The notes: generated by a model from the sequence alone, not told the origin. A stretch of DNA of 64,000 nt from Wuchereria bancrofti (GCA_005281725.1 SSBO01000013.1:1736834-1800833), one strand, 5' to 3'; shown: positions 51,901 through 64,000, numbered from the stretch's first letter. Translations and numbers: made by a program.

Positions 51901-54900
51901 TCAATTATGGATCAAAAAATTATAAATTCAATAATTTCATAATTTTTATTATGTAAATTATTTTTGCCTTTTTTTATTTACGAAATGTTATTTTAATAAT
52001 TTTATAATTTTTTTGTCATTTCAATGATTTTCTAATTTTTATCATTTAAATTTTTTCTTCCTTTTTTTTTATAAATGAATGAATCACAAAATTTTATTTT
52101 ATTTTGTTTTTTGTTTTTATTACGATAAATTCCAAAATGGTTACAAAATGGGTGAAATTATTCTCCAGTCATTATTTTATTTTATGAAATTATATTCATA
52201 AAAATTATTTTATTTTATAAATCTAATAAATATGAAGAGTTTTGATAATAGTAAATTTTAGTTAATTTTATAAATCATTTTTCTAATTTATTACTTTTCT
52301 CATTTATAATTAATACTAATATCCTACTTAACCGTTAAATATTGCCATCGTTTCTTTCTTCTCTGATTATATTTTACCTGATAATATCAGTTGTAATGAT
52401 TTAATTGTATTGGAAAATGGATTAGAAATAAAAAAGAAAGATATTTTTTATTTCTGCTATTTTAATATTTTAGATTAATTGAAAAGTTTTGTTTTTTCTA
52501 AAATCGATAGATGTTGATAAAGTAAAGAAAAACTAATACTTTAACTTCTAGCAAACAAAAGATACTGTAACTCTTCATTGATCATTTTTAATCCTAAATT
52601 CTGAACAATTAACTTTCTCTTAACTAGGATTAAAAATGGTACCACATAATTAGAATTAAGTAGATATCAGATATAACACTCCAATTGCGCGTTATGTCAT
52701 GGAAATGAGTAATACTTTTTTTAGATTGAATTAACAAAGCAATTAACCTGTCCATCCGGTGAGATATGAATATTTTTACGAAGATATAAAGGTAAATCAC
52801 CGCGGAACCAATGAATTTCCGGTTTTGGTTCAGCTTCAACATTACAATCCATCGTTATCGTTTTACCAATTATTACCTCATAAACAGTTTCACCTCGATG
52901 ATGAAATTTGGGGGGACCTAATAAAGAAATATTAAAATTTTAATACTGTCTTTTTTATAAATAATTTGTCATAAATTTTTAATTTAAATTTTAGTAATTA
53001 AAAAGAAAATATTAACATTTCTTTTTATTTATTTTTTGATTTAATTATGAAAAGAAAAAGAAAATTGCACTAAGCTTAATGCAATGAGAAATGAGAGAAA
53101 TAACAAAATCATAGAATCATATGATTAATTTAACTTACTAATTAATTAATTTAAATATCAGATAATTAATCATGGAAAAAATTTTTAAATTAAAAAATTA
53201 CCAATAATTTCCAGTTCATAATTTGTATGTAATATTCCAGCTTCATTTTCTGCTAAACATGTATAACGTCCTTTTTCATATTGCTAAAAAATATACTTAT
53301 GATCAGACTGGATTTCAATAAACTCTAAAATTTGAAATATTTGTAAAATTCCTTTTGTTTTTGTCATTTATTTAATTTAATTTAATGATTAATAAACTAT
53401 AAACTGGCTAATAATTTCATTAAAACTTTTTGATATATTTTACTTCCTCCATTTCGTTTTACAGTTATAAATTTGAAATATTCAATTTATATTTTTATAC
53501 CTCCGATTGTTGAATTATCAAATCAATCTCTCTAAGAATTTTTCCACGATTGATTGTAATTGGTTTTCCATTGTATAACCATTTAATCTAAAAATAAAAA
53601 AAAACATAAAAACAAAACTGAGAAAATTAAAATTATATTCATAAATATAGCTAACATTGTAAGTTGAAATTGTATTCATAAAAAAACATAAATATGACTA
53701 ACATTGTAGATTGAAATCATATTCATAAAATAACTGAAATTATAGATCGAAATATGTTCCTAACAATACCTAACATTGTAAATTTTATTTATAAAAAAAT
53801 TAACCTTTGGTTTTGGATTACCCTGCACTGGACAATGCATAATGACCTGTGTACCCTGAACAACACGTAAATTTTGATCAATTTGCTCCTCGATATATGG
53901 CGCTATCAGAACTGTTATTATAAAACTAGCTTCTGCTTCTCCGGCAAAATTTTTTGCAACGCATGAATAACTACCAGAATCTGACCTATAAAGAAAAAGC
54001 AAATTTATAATCTTTTTTTAAAAAGCTTAAATATTTAATATATTATTTGAAAATAGTAGGATTTTCTTTCTCTTTTCATTTTCTCCTTTTCTTTCTTGCT
54101 CTTTCTCTCTCTTCTCTGTCTACTTTTTCCTCATTTTTTTTCTTCTTTCTGATTTAATTTTATTTCATAATTCAAAATTTGCATTATGAAAAAAATTTAA
54201 ACCTGCGTGATTTAAGAATCATCATTGTTTCACCACGTGGACTTAATATAATATTTTTCATATCTTCAATTGGACGACCACCACGCATCCATCTAAAATT
54301 AATGAAATGTTTTTCATCTTAAATTGATATATACTATAATAAATTTCATTTTGAAATAATTAAATTAAAATATTGATGTATTGTAGTTACTTTATTAATT
54401 GCATAAAAAATGAAAAAATCATACGTGATATTCGGTTTTGGATTTCCGTCAGCTTTACATTCGAGACGTGCTTGTTCACCATTACGTACTCGTATTTCTG
54501 TTTTCAAATCACGAAAATGTGGCTTAATGAAAATATCAACAGCAAAATCAGCTGATACTTTACCAGCTTCATTACGTGCTTCACACGTATACCTAAAAAA
54601 AAAATTCTCATTTGAATTCAAATTTTTCACCAAAAACTTTCTTCAATGATAATATTTTTATTTTTTATTTTTTGAATATAAAATAAAAAATTCATTATTT
54701 TCATGATTTTAATGAATTATTAAAACATTTTATGCTACATAATTTCACATTCAGTTCATAATAATTGAAGTTACCTGTGAAATATCTCAAATAAAACTAT
54801 CAATACTTATTTGCAAAACATTAATTAACAATTGTGAAAGTGAAAATAAAAACTTGATCACTTTACAAATTCATGCACTGAAATAATTATATTGCTTAAT

Positions 54901-57900
54901 AACGAATTACCTGCCAGCATCTGAAGCTTTTGATGACGCAATTACAAAACGTGAGTTACGTGTATTCAAAAGTTGTCCATCACGTTTCCACACAATTATC
55001 GGTTTAGGATTTCCAGTTGCAATACATTCTAATATTAGTGTAGCACCTTCTTTTACCTGTACAACACGTTCACCTTCCAAAATCATTGGTGGCACTAGGA
55101 AAAAAATTGACTATAAAATCTTACAATAAAATTATCTAAAATAATAACATAAATTGATATTCTAATCACAGAATTATTTAATGTAATAATTTATACGAAT
55201 TTTGCAAATTATAAAGTCTATAATTTTTTTAAAAAAGTGTCATGACATGAAAGAAAAGAATAGGAAATTGAACATTTTCATCAAATTATATTCTTCTCCT
55301 TTCTTTTTTCATAAATTTTTGAATTAAAATATTAAAATTCTTTAATTAAACAATAATACTTTTATCAATCATTTCAATAAATGTTATACATATATCTTTA
55401 TAATAAAATTTAATGATAAATTTATTTCTCATATATCACATCAATTTACATTAATTCTTTTTTTTAATTGCAGTAATTTTTTAAATTATTTCATTATTAC
55501 TTACCAAGGACATAAAGCTCCGTTGTCATACGATGTTCACCAGCTCGATTCCTTGCTATGCATGTATATCGTCCTGCATCACTCATTTGCGCTTCACTAA
55601 AATTTTTTTTTCAATACTTTTTTTATTTTAACTTCAATTTATTACTGTTAATTTGAAATTAGTTAATCAAATGAATTAGCAAACTTTACTCAAATACTCT
55701 TTGATTAATTCTTCAATAAGAAATGTTAATTGTTCATTGTTAATTTTAAACTAATCAAAGTGTTTTAACAAACTTTTATTTTCTTTAATTTTTTGTCATT
55801 CAAATATTCTTTAATTAATTCCTTTTATTATTCAAATATTTCTTAATTAATTCATCAATAAAAAAGTTAGTTACTTACTTGTTTGTTTGTTTATTTTCTT
55901 TATAAATTTAAATATTAATCATTGGTGTGATTAATTTAATACAACTTTTAATTATTCTCTTCTTCATTTTTAATTGTTTTCTTTTTTCATTTTAAATTTT
56001 TTTAAAGAAAAANAAAAAGTTAGTTACTTACTTGTTTGTTTGTTTATTTTCTTTATAAATTTAAATATTAATCATTGGTGTGATTAATTTAATACAACTT
56101 TTAATTATTCTCTTCTTCATTTTTAATTGTTTTCTTTTTTCATTTTAAATTTTTTTAAAGAAAAACAAAAAATAAACATTAATTTATCAAAATTTTTATT
56201 TTTTTGTTACCGTTTTTAAAATGAACATTTTCTTTCATCCATAAAATGTAATAAACAAAAAAATTTTATTTATGACAATTTAATTATTTGATTAATTAGT
56301 ATTTCAATTAATGGGCTTTTTTGGCGCTATTATTTCATTCGTATCTTTAAATTATCAAATTTTGAAAAAAAAAAAGAAAAAAGGAAACCTGAAATGAATG
56401 TAATGCAAATTACTAGACGATTGAGCTATACTAGCATTAAATGGTTGTCCATTTTTAAGCCATTCTACTTTTGGCATTGGTGTTCCGCTTACTTCACATC
56501 GAATTGTTTGCCCTTGTCCTTCGATTACTTTTAGCTCATCAATAATTGTTAAAATTCTTGGTGGCGCTAGAAATTTTTATCAAATTATCGTAGTGAATAA
56601 TCTATCATACAAAAATAGCCTAAATTTAATAAAATTTAATCTAATTTTTTTTGTTCTGTTACTTTTTAAATTAATTAATCAATTTTAAAAAAATTTTTGA
56701 AAGTAAAAATAGTTGCGTTTAATTTCTTTTTTTAAAAAATTACTTCAATAATTGATAATTTTAACCTATAACTTGTAAGAATGTATCAGCTTCAGCTTTA
56801 CCAACTTTATTTGTTGTCATGCATGAATATCGTCCTTCCTGATTTATTTGCACTTCTTTTAATACCAATAAGGTACCATTATTTAAAATCTAAATTTAAA
56901 CTGATTGCTAGAAATGCTAAAAAAATAGTAAATAGATTAAAAAGTATTACAATTTGAAATCAAATATAAAATACGAAAATTAAAATAAAGATCAGTTGAG
57001 TAAACTTTTAATTTTTGCCCAAATTTAAACACATAAGTTTACTATCAAATAAATAAATATTAAAAAAATTATGCCAAATTTCAAGTTGTAATGCTTTTTA
57101 ATCGACTCAAATTTATTATCAAATAAAATAGTTGCGTGAAAAAAAAAATAAAGTCAATTATTTGTTTTTCAGTATAAAAATATTATAAGCGCGACATTTT
57201 ATACATTATATCATATCACCGCTAATTTTAATCTTTTCAGTTGGAATTTCTTTTAACAAATTTTTTATTTTTTATTTTTAAATTAATTTACCTGAATTTT
57301 TTCAGATGGAAAAATTTTTCGTCCATTAAAAAACCAAATATTTGTTGGTGTTGGTATGCCAGTTCTTTTACATTCAATATTTACTGTTTGATTCAAAATT
57401 GATTGAATCGTACGAAATGTTGATCCAATAATTTTTGGCGGTACTAAAAGTAATTTATAAATCAGCGCATATGTCATATCATTAAGAATTTTTCTTAAAA
57501 AATTTTCTTTTTACTTTTTAATTTTACCATTTTCAGGTATTACTCATATTTTGCAAATATTTTTCTTTCTTTCCTTTTTTTTCGAAGCCTATAAAATTTC
57601 ATTTATAGTGGAAATATATACGTGAAAATTCCATTTTTTTTAAAAAAAAGTAAAATTGCATTTATTGCAATTTGATAACTTTGCAAAAGAAAGAATAGAA
57701 AAATAAGAGAGCTTTTTAAATTTAATGTTAATTGAATATAAATTTACAATTTATGTGAGAAAATTTTGTTCATTATTGATTTCATTCATAACATTAATAA
57801 CTTTATAAAAAAGACACTATTTATAAAAATAAATTTAAAAAAAGCAAGAAAGAAAAAGTTGAACGATTTCAGTTCTTATTGAATTAGAAAAATGAAAAAA

Positions 57901-60403
57901 AAAAGAAAAAATTTTCAAATAGAAAACTTTTTCATACGCTATCAACTGAAAAAAAAGAAGCAAAAAAAAGTAATTTCAAATGAATAAGTATATTATTATT
58001 CTTTTTTTTCGGAAAAGAAAGATCTTATTTTGGAAAATACCCTTATAATTATTTATATAAAGAATCAAAATTAATTCAATGCTCTTAAATTTTTTACTTT
58101 ACTAATTTGCCACTTCAATAATTCATAAATATCTAATGCACTATCTACATATGTGTTTTGCTAAATTTAATAGGTAATTTAATTTTTTTTTCTTCCTTTT
58201 GAATGAAAGCTTCTAGAATAATTGAAATTGTCAAGCATTTTTGTTACTTAATTAAATTTTACCTAAAACGACGACATTTATAAATGCAATAGCTTCGCCT
58301 GCATCATTCCATGCTCGACAAACATATCGGCCTGCATCATATACTTGCCCGTGTAATATATGCAATTTTGTGCCACTTGTTGATAGCTATAATTTATTCT
58401 GTTCATTTAAAATTTTTTACTTATAATTATGAAAATTTTTTTTAATTATTTGCAATTATGAAAATTCAAAGGATTTTGAATATTTTATCAAAGAATTGTT
58501 ATATATGCATAAATATTTTGTCAAAAAATTGTCAAAGAATTTTTTGCCTTTTTGGAATAATTTTTAAAATTAATTTTTCTTTTTTTCAAAAATACTATTC
58601 ATTTATTACTTGATTTTATAATATGTTGGATCTTCCCAATTTTTTTCTTAATTTTTTCATTATATGGATATGAAATTGAATAGAATAATTTAATAAGCAA
58701 AAATTAGAATGTAAATGGATGATGAAACTAAAATTCAATTTGAAAAATTAAGACGAGTAATTTTAATACCATAAATTCGTTGTAGAAAATTTTATTGATA
58801 TTATCAAAAATTAATCGCTTCTCTCATCCTTTCATTCTCCCTCTCTTTCTCTCTTTGTCCTTTTTTTCTCCTCCTCAAAAACAGAGAGGGAAAAATTGCT
58901 TTTTTTAAAAAAAAACAATAAATTTCATTGGTAATAAATCAATCATAATGATATGTTATTTTTATGATCGAAGTTTTCTCACCAATTTCCATTAACTAAC
59001 CAAAATTATACCCTTCTTATTTTGTTGTATTTTAAATAAAAAACTGGTTTTTCCCTTCTTTCTTTTTTAATTTTTGAAAAACTTTTCCTATAAATTGCAT
59101 TCATACAGTTATAAAAATAAAGAATTTAAACTCTAATATATACGATTTAATTCTTATAAAAATAATTTTTTAAAATTTCATATAATCTTTGCTTTTTATA
59201 TATTATCAATTTGTCAAAGAGAGAAAACAAAATTTTTTTATCATTTTTTTCTTTAGAATTTTAAATTTTTTAGATTTTTTTAGAATAGCATTTTTTTAGG
59301 AATTAATACCCTTTGTATATTTTTTAATAATTTTAAATGCTTTTTTTTAAGATCACTTCTAACGTTTCTCGATTAAATAATCTTTGCATTTCTATTTTAT
59401 CATCATTTTTATCATCGCTAATTTTTATCATAATTAAATAATAAATATGAATAATAAAATAAATAATTATTTATTACTTTTAAGGAATGAAGAATTGATT
59501 TAATTTTTTAGGATTATTATTTTTTTAATATGCAATGATTATTTAGAATCATGCATTTTATGAAATTAATATTGCTGAAATTATAAGATAATAATATTTC
59601 AAAATTTACCTGTAAATTATTTGATGTAGTGATGGGAATACCATTTTTAGTCCATTGTATTTCTACTGATGGATCATTAATTGGACATGTCAATGTTACT
59701 GTTTCATTTTCAGCTAATTCAATGATTCGATGTTGATTATCCATTTGTGGTGGTTCTAAGTATAAGTAATTAGCAGAATAAAAAAATATGTATTTAGAAA
59801 CTCATAATCAACATCTACTATCACATTTTATTTTCTTCCTTTTTTTATTATATTCAAAAAAATGAAACAAATTTTCATCATTTTGTTAGGATTTAGCATA
59901 TTTTTTTGTCCATCGCAATCAAAAAATTAAATTAAAATAATAAAAGTTACTAATGTAAAATGGTTAGTATGCAAAAAAAAAGAAAAAAAAAGTTTTATAT
60001 CAAGAGAGAAATTAAATTGACTAATATGACTGTTTAATACTCTAAATTATCAATTATCAAACAAAATAACTGCTAAATTAATTATAGAATTCAAATTTTT
60101 TGATGTAAATAACATTATCTGTTTATTTTTATAGATTATTTTAAATTAGTTAAGAAATTTTAGATATTGAATTACGCTATAAAGAAAAAAAAAGAAAATT
60201 TAATTCAAATTTTTAACAATAAGAACAAAATAAAAGAAATACTAACTAAGAACAGCTACAATAAGATCTTTTTCCGCTCGACCAGGTTTATTTTCCGCCA
60301 CGCATGAATATCGACCAGCATGATGATCAGTAGCTGATTCAATATGTAATTGTTGATGATCATTCATAAATAATACATCTGTTTCATTCATTTGTTGGCC
60401 ATT
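31810..60403 (-). CDS. hemicentin (HIM-4-like), 3' part; N-terminus beyond the window
   Basis: More than 55 short minus-strand exons encode the C-terminal part of a giant extracellular-matrix protein. From N to C the visible order is: a second-half Ig exon (60403-60247); about 20 complete I-set Ig domains down to 39564; a nidogen-type G2F barrel (39260-37121); three EGF-like units (36876-35810); a short linker exon; two further EGF-like units; and a fibulin/hemicentin-type C-terminal domain ending SEYDF at 31810. Known hemicentins are secreted and link basement membranes and epithelia; C. elegans HIM-4 acts in germline and tissue attachment. The VWA domain, hemicentin domain and remaining Igs expected of the family must lie beyond 64000, since the intron upstream of 60403 runs off the window. 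The assembly duplicates 1686 bp inside the EGF region, so any automatic model here will carry extra exons. Confidence 0.93.
32509..35881. repeat. artefactual 1686-bp duplication around a single N
   Basis: Bases 32509-34194 and 34196-35881 match at a constant offset of 1687, with one N at 34195 between them. No difference was noticed by eye. The N interrupts an exon in both directions: copy 1 ends inside EGF unit 3 and copy 2 starts inside the penultimate exon. Identity extending through AT-rich introns, ending exactly at an N, is expected of overlapping contig ends placed side by side. Confidence 0.92.
35810..36876 (-). other. hemicentin EGF-like units 1-3
   Basis: Exons 36876-36679, 36558-36490 and 35926-35810 encode three calcium-binding EGF-like units opening DINEC, DIDEC and DVDEC. 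Six cysteines are present in each, with aromatic G-Y/F-C turns (GNYIC, GAFLC, GSYNC). Ca2+ binding through the DxxEC motif is family knowledge. Confidence 0.85.
37121..39260 (-). other. hemicentin G2F (nidogen-type beta barrel) region
   Basis: Four exons (39260-39117, 38595-38366, 37693-37578, 37308-37121) encode a Cys-poor, strand-rich stretch running GLTGVINKVNGIVNGRRIKR, then LVNVEFHRVIDYRFESGETI, QFEMIFNGQLP and GICPIGYQIKDGTCV. Position between Ig and EGF blocks and the pattern suit the G2F barrel of hemicentins and nidogens. The donor at 39116 (gtcgaa) is weak. Confidence 0.75.
37945..38345. repeat. intronic long-period tandem repeat
   Basis: Three imperfect copies of a unit of about 165-195 bp (landmarks: aaatatattttctc...cccatttc, aaacttattta, tttatttaataatactt) occupy the intron between two G2F exons. 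The last copy runs into the exon at 38366. Confidence 0.55.
39564..41592 (-). other. hemicentin last three Ig domains
   Basis: Exons 41592-41441 (3' end), 41167-40960, 40686-40519, 40170-39932, 39781-39742 and 39678-39564 complete three Ig domains ending YICLAKN, YQCYVTN and FKCIASN. The 40-nt exon 39781-39742 was placed by requiring a phase-2 join between donor CTTGT|gtcttt and acceptor tgaaag|TGAC; an alternative without it leaves no AG acceptor. Confidence 0.75.
41441..41950 (-). other. hemicentin non-Ig linker inside the Ig array
   Basis: Exons 41950-41814 and 41592-41441 encode about 95 residues that do not read as a normal Ig. They contain VIWVECDEFGQPIKTTYVP, an Asn-run, DLPQNGTNRILIRCLPES and then LLAVPRFIRSP, after which the next Ig begins (GAVAHLHC). 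It could be a degenerate Ig or a separate small module; one Cys pair (VEC and IRC) is present. Confidence 0.5.
42960..43220. repeat. TAA/TGA-type low-complexity intron
   Basis: The whole 260-bp hemicentin intron consists of imperfect taataa, tgataa and caataa triplet runs, so it is probably polymorphic. A similar but reverse-sense ATT/ATC triplet tract occurs at 47765-47875. Confidence 0.7.
44955..45262 (+). repeat. minisatellite of about 30 bp in a hemicentin intron
   Basis: About nine to ten imperfect units of agtaataatacttatagctt followed by atagttgaa. Substitutions and small indels separate the copies. Confidence 0.8.
46809..47062 (+). repeat. minisatellite in a hemicentin intron
   Basis: Five to six imperfect units of about 45 bp built on atcatttacatacctattat and agtatcatttatacct. 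The array abuts the exon 46808-46736, so the repeat begins at the splice acceptor. Confidence 0.75.
47765..47875 (+). repeat. ATT/ATC triplet-rich tract
   Basis: Runs of attatt, atcatt and gttatt fill about 110 bp of a hemicentin intron. No coding signal. Confidence 0.65.
55861..56165. repeat. artefactual 152-bp duplication around a single N
   Basis: Bases 55861-56012 and 56014-56165 match at a constant offset of 153, with one N at 56013. The segment is entirely intronic, so the protein is not affected. Confidence 0.9.
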
Positions 60404-63400
60404 CTATTTAAAAAAAATATAATAAGTTAATTAGTACGACAATCGATAAGTTAATTAAAATAATTACAATATAATAAATTAATTAGATCAATTGACTAAT
60501 TCAAAAATATAAGTGTCATTTTTTTGTTTGCATTGTCTTTGTTTTATTTTTTTGTCATTCTTTTTTATTATTTACTTGTTTATACTTTCTTTGGTTTTTT
60601 ATTTTCAAAGTAATAGATCATATGATTTCATTTTATCATATCAAATCAATTATTCTTTTTGAAATTGATCAATTTAGTCCATTCAAAAAAAATTATTATT
60701 GTTTACTTAAGGATAACTGAAGTCTTATTTTCCTTTCCCTTCCATTTTCAGTCATTCATTTGTTTGCTTTATTTAAGTAAAGAACCAAAGTTCTTTAAAA
60801 AAAAAATGAAAACAATGTTGAAGTTATGAATTATCAATTTACGATTTATATTTTGTCCATTTTTTTCTTTTTTATATACAAAACATTTTCAAAGCTTTTT
60901 TTCCTTTTTTCTCAAATAATAATATTTCACAATGATTGTTTCCTTTTTGTAATAAACAAAATTAGCGAATTTTTTTCATCAATATTTAATTAAGTTTACT
61001 TTACGATTACTGCGTTTTCTTTCAATAAGAAAAAATTTTTTCTTTCATTTTTTTTTTTCATTAATTTACTCTTTTTGTTTAATAATTCGATAGATTAATA
61101 ATTCGATAGAGAAACAAATTCAATTTATAATTAATTAAGGAATCCAGATAATAATTAAGGAATCATTGCAGTCGTTTAATATTATTCGTCGTAATTATTA
61201 TGTACACTTTTTGAATTGCGCATAAATAATCTAAATTTAAAATGAGCTAAAATTAAAAATAATCACTTAATAATCTAATTTGCAAAATTTAAATTACAGT
61301 CAGACAATATAGATGAAAAAATTCATATTTGTCATTTTATATCATTTTTCATAGAATAAGAAATTCAATAACCACAAAAAAACTAGAAATTTTTAATTTT
61401 TTTTCGTTTGAAATAAATTTTTGTTATGCTTGAAATCATTTGCTATCCGTTACTAATCAGAGCAAAATTTCAATAAAACAATATAAATTATTGCTATGCT
61501 TAAAATTATTATTTAACGATCTAAAAGAATTATTAATTAAATTCATAATGCCATCATATCAGAAAATTAATAAAATATTTTAACACTTTATATATAAATA
61601 TATCAAAATCATCTTTCAACAAGTCACAATTTTTTCACAATTATTTCAAACTACTCAAAATTCATTTCATTTGCATGCTAGTATGAAATGAATTCCACCA
61701 AGCAATTCACTAATGAGAGTGAGAGAGAGAGAGTTCTTTTATTTTATTCGATTGAGAATTCTTAAATTGAAAATGACAACAACAAAAAAAGAAAAGCTTT
61801 CATTCATGTGTTTCTCATAATAGCTTCTACCTCTATAACAAAAAAAAAAAAAAAAATGGAAAATGTAAACATCCGGTTGAAATTATTTCATGAATTAAAT
61901 CCGGAATACTTGTGTTGGACTTGTTTTTATGGAATATTCTAATGATATTATTCTATATGAAAAAGTTTTTATCCTCATAATAGCTTCCATTTCTATAACA
62001 AAAAAAAAAAAACTGGAAAATGCAAACTTCCGGTCGAAATTATTTCATGAATTAAATCCGAAATACTTGTATTGAATTCATTTCAGTCATTTAGCATTTA
62101 GGCAAACAGACAAACATTGATTCCACTTTCAATTCCTATATGAAAAGCGCATTTTAAATTGTGAATTTGTGCGTATGATTATGCGACAAATTATTTTGAC
62201 GACGATTTTAATCTATGGATAATTATGTTTATAGCACATTATTAAGCATATACTGAAGTATTTTCGATATAGTTTAACTACTTTTTGAAGATATATTCAT
62301 TTCACTTTTTTTTTTGAAGTCAGAGAGATCAAAGATTGGTAAATTTTAAGAAATAAAAAGATATTCAAATTAATAAACTTATCAATAATCCTTAACATAT
62401 CTTAACTAATATGTCAAAAAAATTATTATTAATACATCGTTTTATTTTTTCATTAGAACAAGAAAAAAAATCAAAATGTACTGTTGTTGTTGTTTCTGTT
62501 CTTAATTTTAAATTGTAAACAAACCAAATATTATTTTGCATAAAAGATTTAAAGATTTATTGAACTGTTTAGTAATTTTAAATATTATAATATTCATTTT
62601 TGCATCAATTATTTCATTCAAATAATTTTAATAAAATTTCGATGCTTTTTTTTTAACCTTTCATTCCTTTTTAGAAGCTAAACTTTTTTCAAGTAACTTC
62701 CTCAGATGATTTATTGTATTTTAATTTTTATATATTAAGTGTAAATTTGCCTGTAAATATGAATTAAAGCGCATTTTTTTTATTTTTAGTATTTTACTAC
62801 AGAATAAACAAGTAACTTCTACTTCACTTAAACATTCTATTTTTTTTTAAAACATTTTTTAGAGGTAAATTACTTTTAAAAATATGTGTATATGTAAATG
62901 AAAACAGTTTACATAACTTTTCAAATAAATCATTTTTATAACAATTTTAGTAAATTCTATTATTTTTTATTTCATATTATTTAATATGACAAACCTTATT
63001 TGATATGACTAATTCGTCAACTTTCCTAAAACTCCATTTATCAAACAAATTGATTTCATTACTTTTTAAAGATATCAATCAAATGGCTTAAAAATATTTT
63101 TTTTTTTTTTTTGAAAAAAAGAAAAAATGATTAATAATTACTTCTTAGTATGTGCTATTTTGTTGAAACTAATATTGTTAACAAAAAAAAGCAACTGTTG
63201 CATAATTTATAGCAATGGAATTTTTAATAAACTTTCATGAAACATTTTTAACAAATTTTAGCAATGAATGATAGAAATTATTCACTAAGCTAAATATTTT
63301 TTGAAAATTATTTTTCTAAAATAAAATTCTTTGTCGTAAAATGATAAATGTTTACTTAACAGACTATAGTAATAAATTTGATGACAGGAAGAAAAACAAA

Positions 63401-64000
63401 ATGCGTCTTCAAATGAACTTAAAAGTAAAAATGAGTAGAAAGGTAGAAATGCAAAGGTTAAAAAAGAGAAGTTAAAATGAATGATTTATTTCTGTAAAAT
63501 AGTTAGAATTAATTATTCTAATATATTATTCTAATATAATTAAACAAATTTTAAATAAAACCTAGATGCTTTCTCCTTTTTTTTCTTTTTTTTCTTCACT
63601 ATTCCTATTCAAATATTTTTGTTAATGCTTTACCTTTACCTTATACATAGAAAGAGGAAAAGTGAGAGAGAGAGAAAAAAAGAAAAAGCTATTTCTTGTT
63701 TACGCTTGAATTAGACCACTAAGTATAATTTTGTTTGAGCATAGAAAATTGTTAAGCGATAAGTGTAAATAAAAAATTTTAAGTATTAGCGACAAATATT
63801 TCTTCTCTTCTTTTTTTATAATATAATTGTTTTAGATGTCTGATTACATTGAAATTTTTTTAAATATGCAAAGTTTCGTCATTTTAAATATTAATATTAA
63901 TAAATCTGATTTATTTTTGTTTTTTTGCACTAAATTTTTTGTTTCTGTTTCTCATTTTTTTTACAAATATTAAAAAGTGGTTTTTCTGGATCAAAATTTA
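60404..64000 (-). other. long hemicentin intron, running off the window
   Basis: No Ig-like exon, other gene or RNA was found in these 3.6 kb. The exon 60403-60247 starts in the middle of an Ig domain, so its partner must lie further upstream, past 64000. The stretch holds poly-T tracts, a GA run near 61720 and 63660, and a diverged tandem duplication (61812-62077). Confidence 0.6.
61812..62077 (+). repeat. diverged tandem duplication of about 105 bp
   Basis: Two segments, 61812-61918 and 61973-62077, share ctcataatagcttc, ctataacaaaaaaa, ccggt(t/c)gaaattatttc and atgaattaaatcc. The spacing is about 160 bp and identity about 85-90% by eye. Confidence 0.7.

Larger units (their letters stand above)
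42201..60403 (-). other. hemicentin Ig array, main block
   Basis: Exons (high to low): 60403-60247, 59755-59610, 58386-58263, 57443-57292, 56889-56766, 56566-56389, 55596-55505, 55094-54911, 54592-54425, 54292-54203, 53985-53805, 53587-53501, 53283-53202, 52917-52748, 51813-51650, 50935-50827, 50623-50509, 50236-50067, 49465-49342, 48844-48665, 48426-48322, 48162-48019, 47526-47395, 47292-47181, 46808-46736, 46446-46350, 46156-45999, 45807-45702, 45565-45407, 44843-44687, 44488-44386, 43787-43628, 43355-43221, 42959-42819, 42719-42573 and 42326-42201. Most Ig domains use two exons: the first carries PP....G....L.C...G.P.P.I.W and the second carries DxGxYxCxAxNxAG. Several use three. The count is one half plus 17 whole domains. 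All keep both disulphide cysteines and the tryptophan. Confidence 0.85.

Noticed and set aside
60404..64000. Hemicentin 5' exons or VWA domain
   Set aside because: No open stretch with Ig or VWA pattern and flanking splice sites was found; the N-terminal exons must be outside the window.
1..64000. tRNA, rRNA, CRISPR, bacterial-type or phage features, transposase genes
   Set aside because: None was seen on either strand; the content is nematode nuclear genes and AT-rich repeats.

Overview
The window is nuclear DNA from a nematode, most likely a spirurid or filarial worm. This is inferred from roughly 75-80% AT, dense short exons with GT/AG introns, poly-T tracts before splice acceptors, and protein content that includes a hemicentin (HIM-4-like) matrix protein and a multi-CBM14 eggshell-type protein. 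No bacterial, viral or transposon gene was recognised. All exon coordinates were read by eye from splice sites and reading-frame continuity. In five of the seven gene models the summed exons are an exact multiple of three for the whole gene; the sixth (the SH2 pseudokinase) is too if its proposed start is right, and hemicentin is incomplete here.

Layout. Minus strand, 0.5-4.8 kb: a compact SH2 plus pseudokinase protein that has lost the HRD and DFG motifs and most of the kinase N-lobe. Minus strand, 7.4-8.5 kb: MRGBP/Eaf7, a NuA4/TIP60 subunit with a long insertion. Plus strand, 11.9-18.7 kb: a secreted protein with seven chitin-binding peritrophin-A domains over 16 exons. Plus strand, 20.5-23.9 kb: mitoguardin. 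Plus strand, 24.5-26.9 kb: SURF6/Rrp14, involved in ribosome biogenesis. Plus strand, 27.7-29.7 kb: an unrecognised 202-residue single-pass membrane protein. Minus strand, 31.8 kb to beyond the right edge: the 3' part of hemicentin, with about 20 complete Ig domains, a nidogen-type G2F barrel, five EGF-like units and a fibulin-type C-terminus. Its first exons, including the expected VWA domain, lie outside the window.

The genes do not form a pathway. Mitoguardin, SURF6 and the membrane protein lie head to tail with 0.6-0.8 kb gaps, so a nematode operon is possible but unproven. Introns and gaps are rich in minisatellites and TAA/TGA-type low-complexity DNA, plus one dispersed repeat shared between 5.6 and 30.7 kb.

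Assembly warning. Three runs of N (12798-12808, 34195, 56013) are each flanked by apparently perfect direct duplications of 173, 1686 and 152 bp. These look like unmerged contig ends rather than biology. The large one falsely duplicates hemicentin EGF exons. I found no convincing previously undescribed system. The most interesting biology is the degenerate SH2-pseudokinase, the orphan membrane protein and two FFAT-like motifs in mitoguardin.
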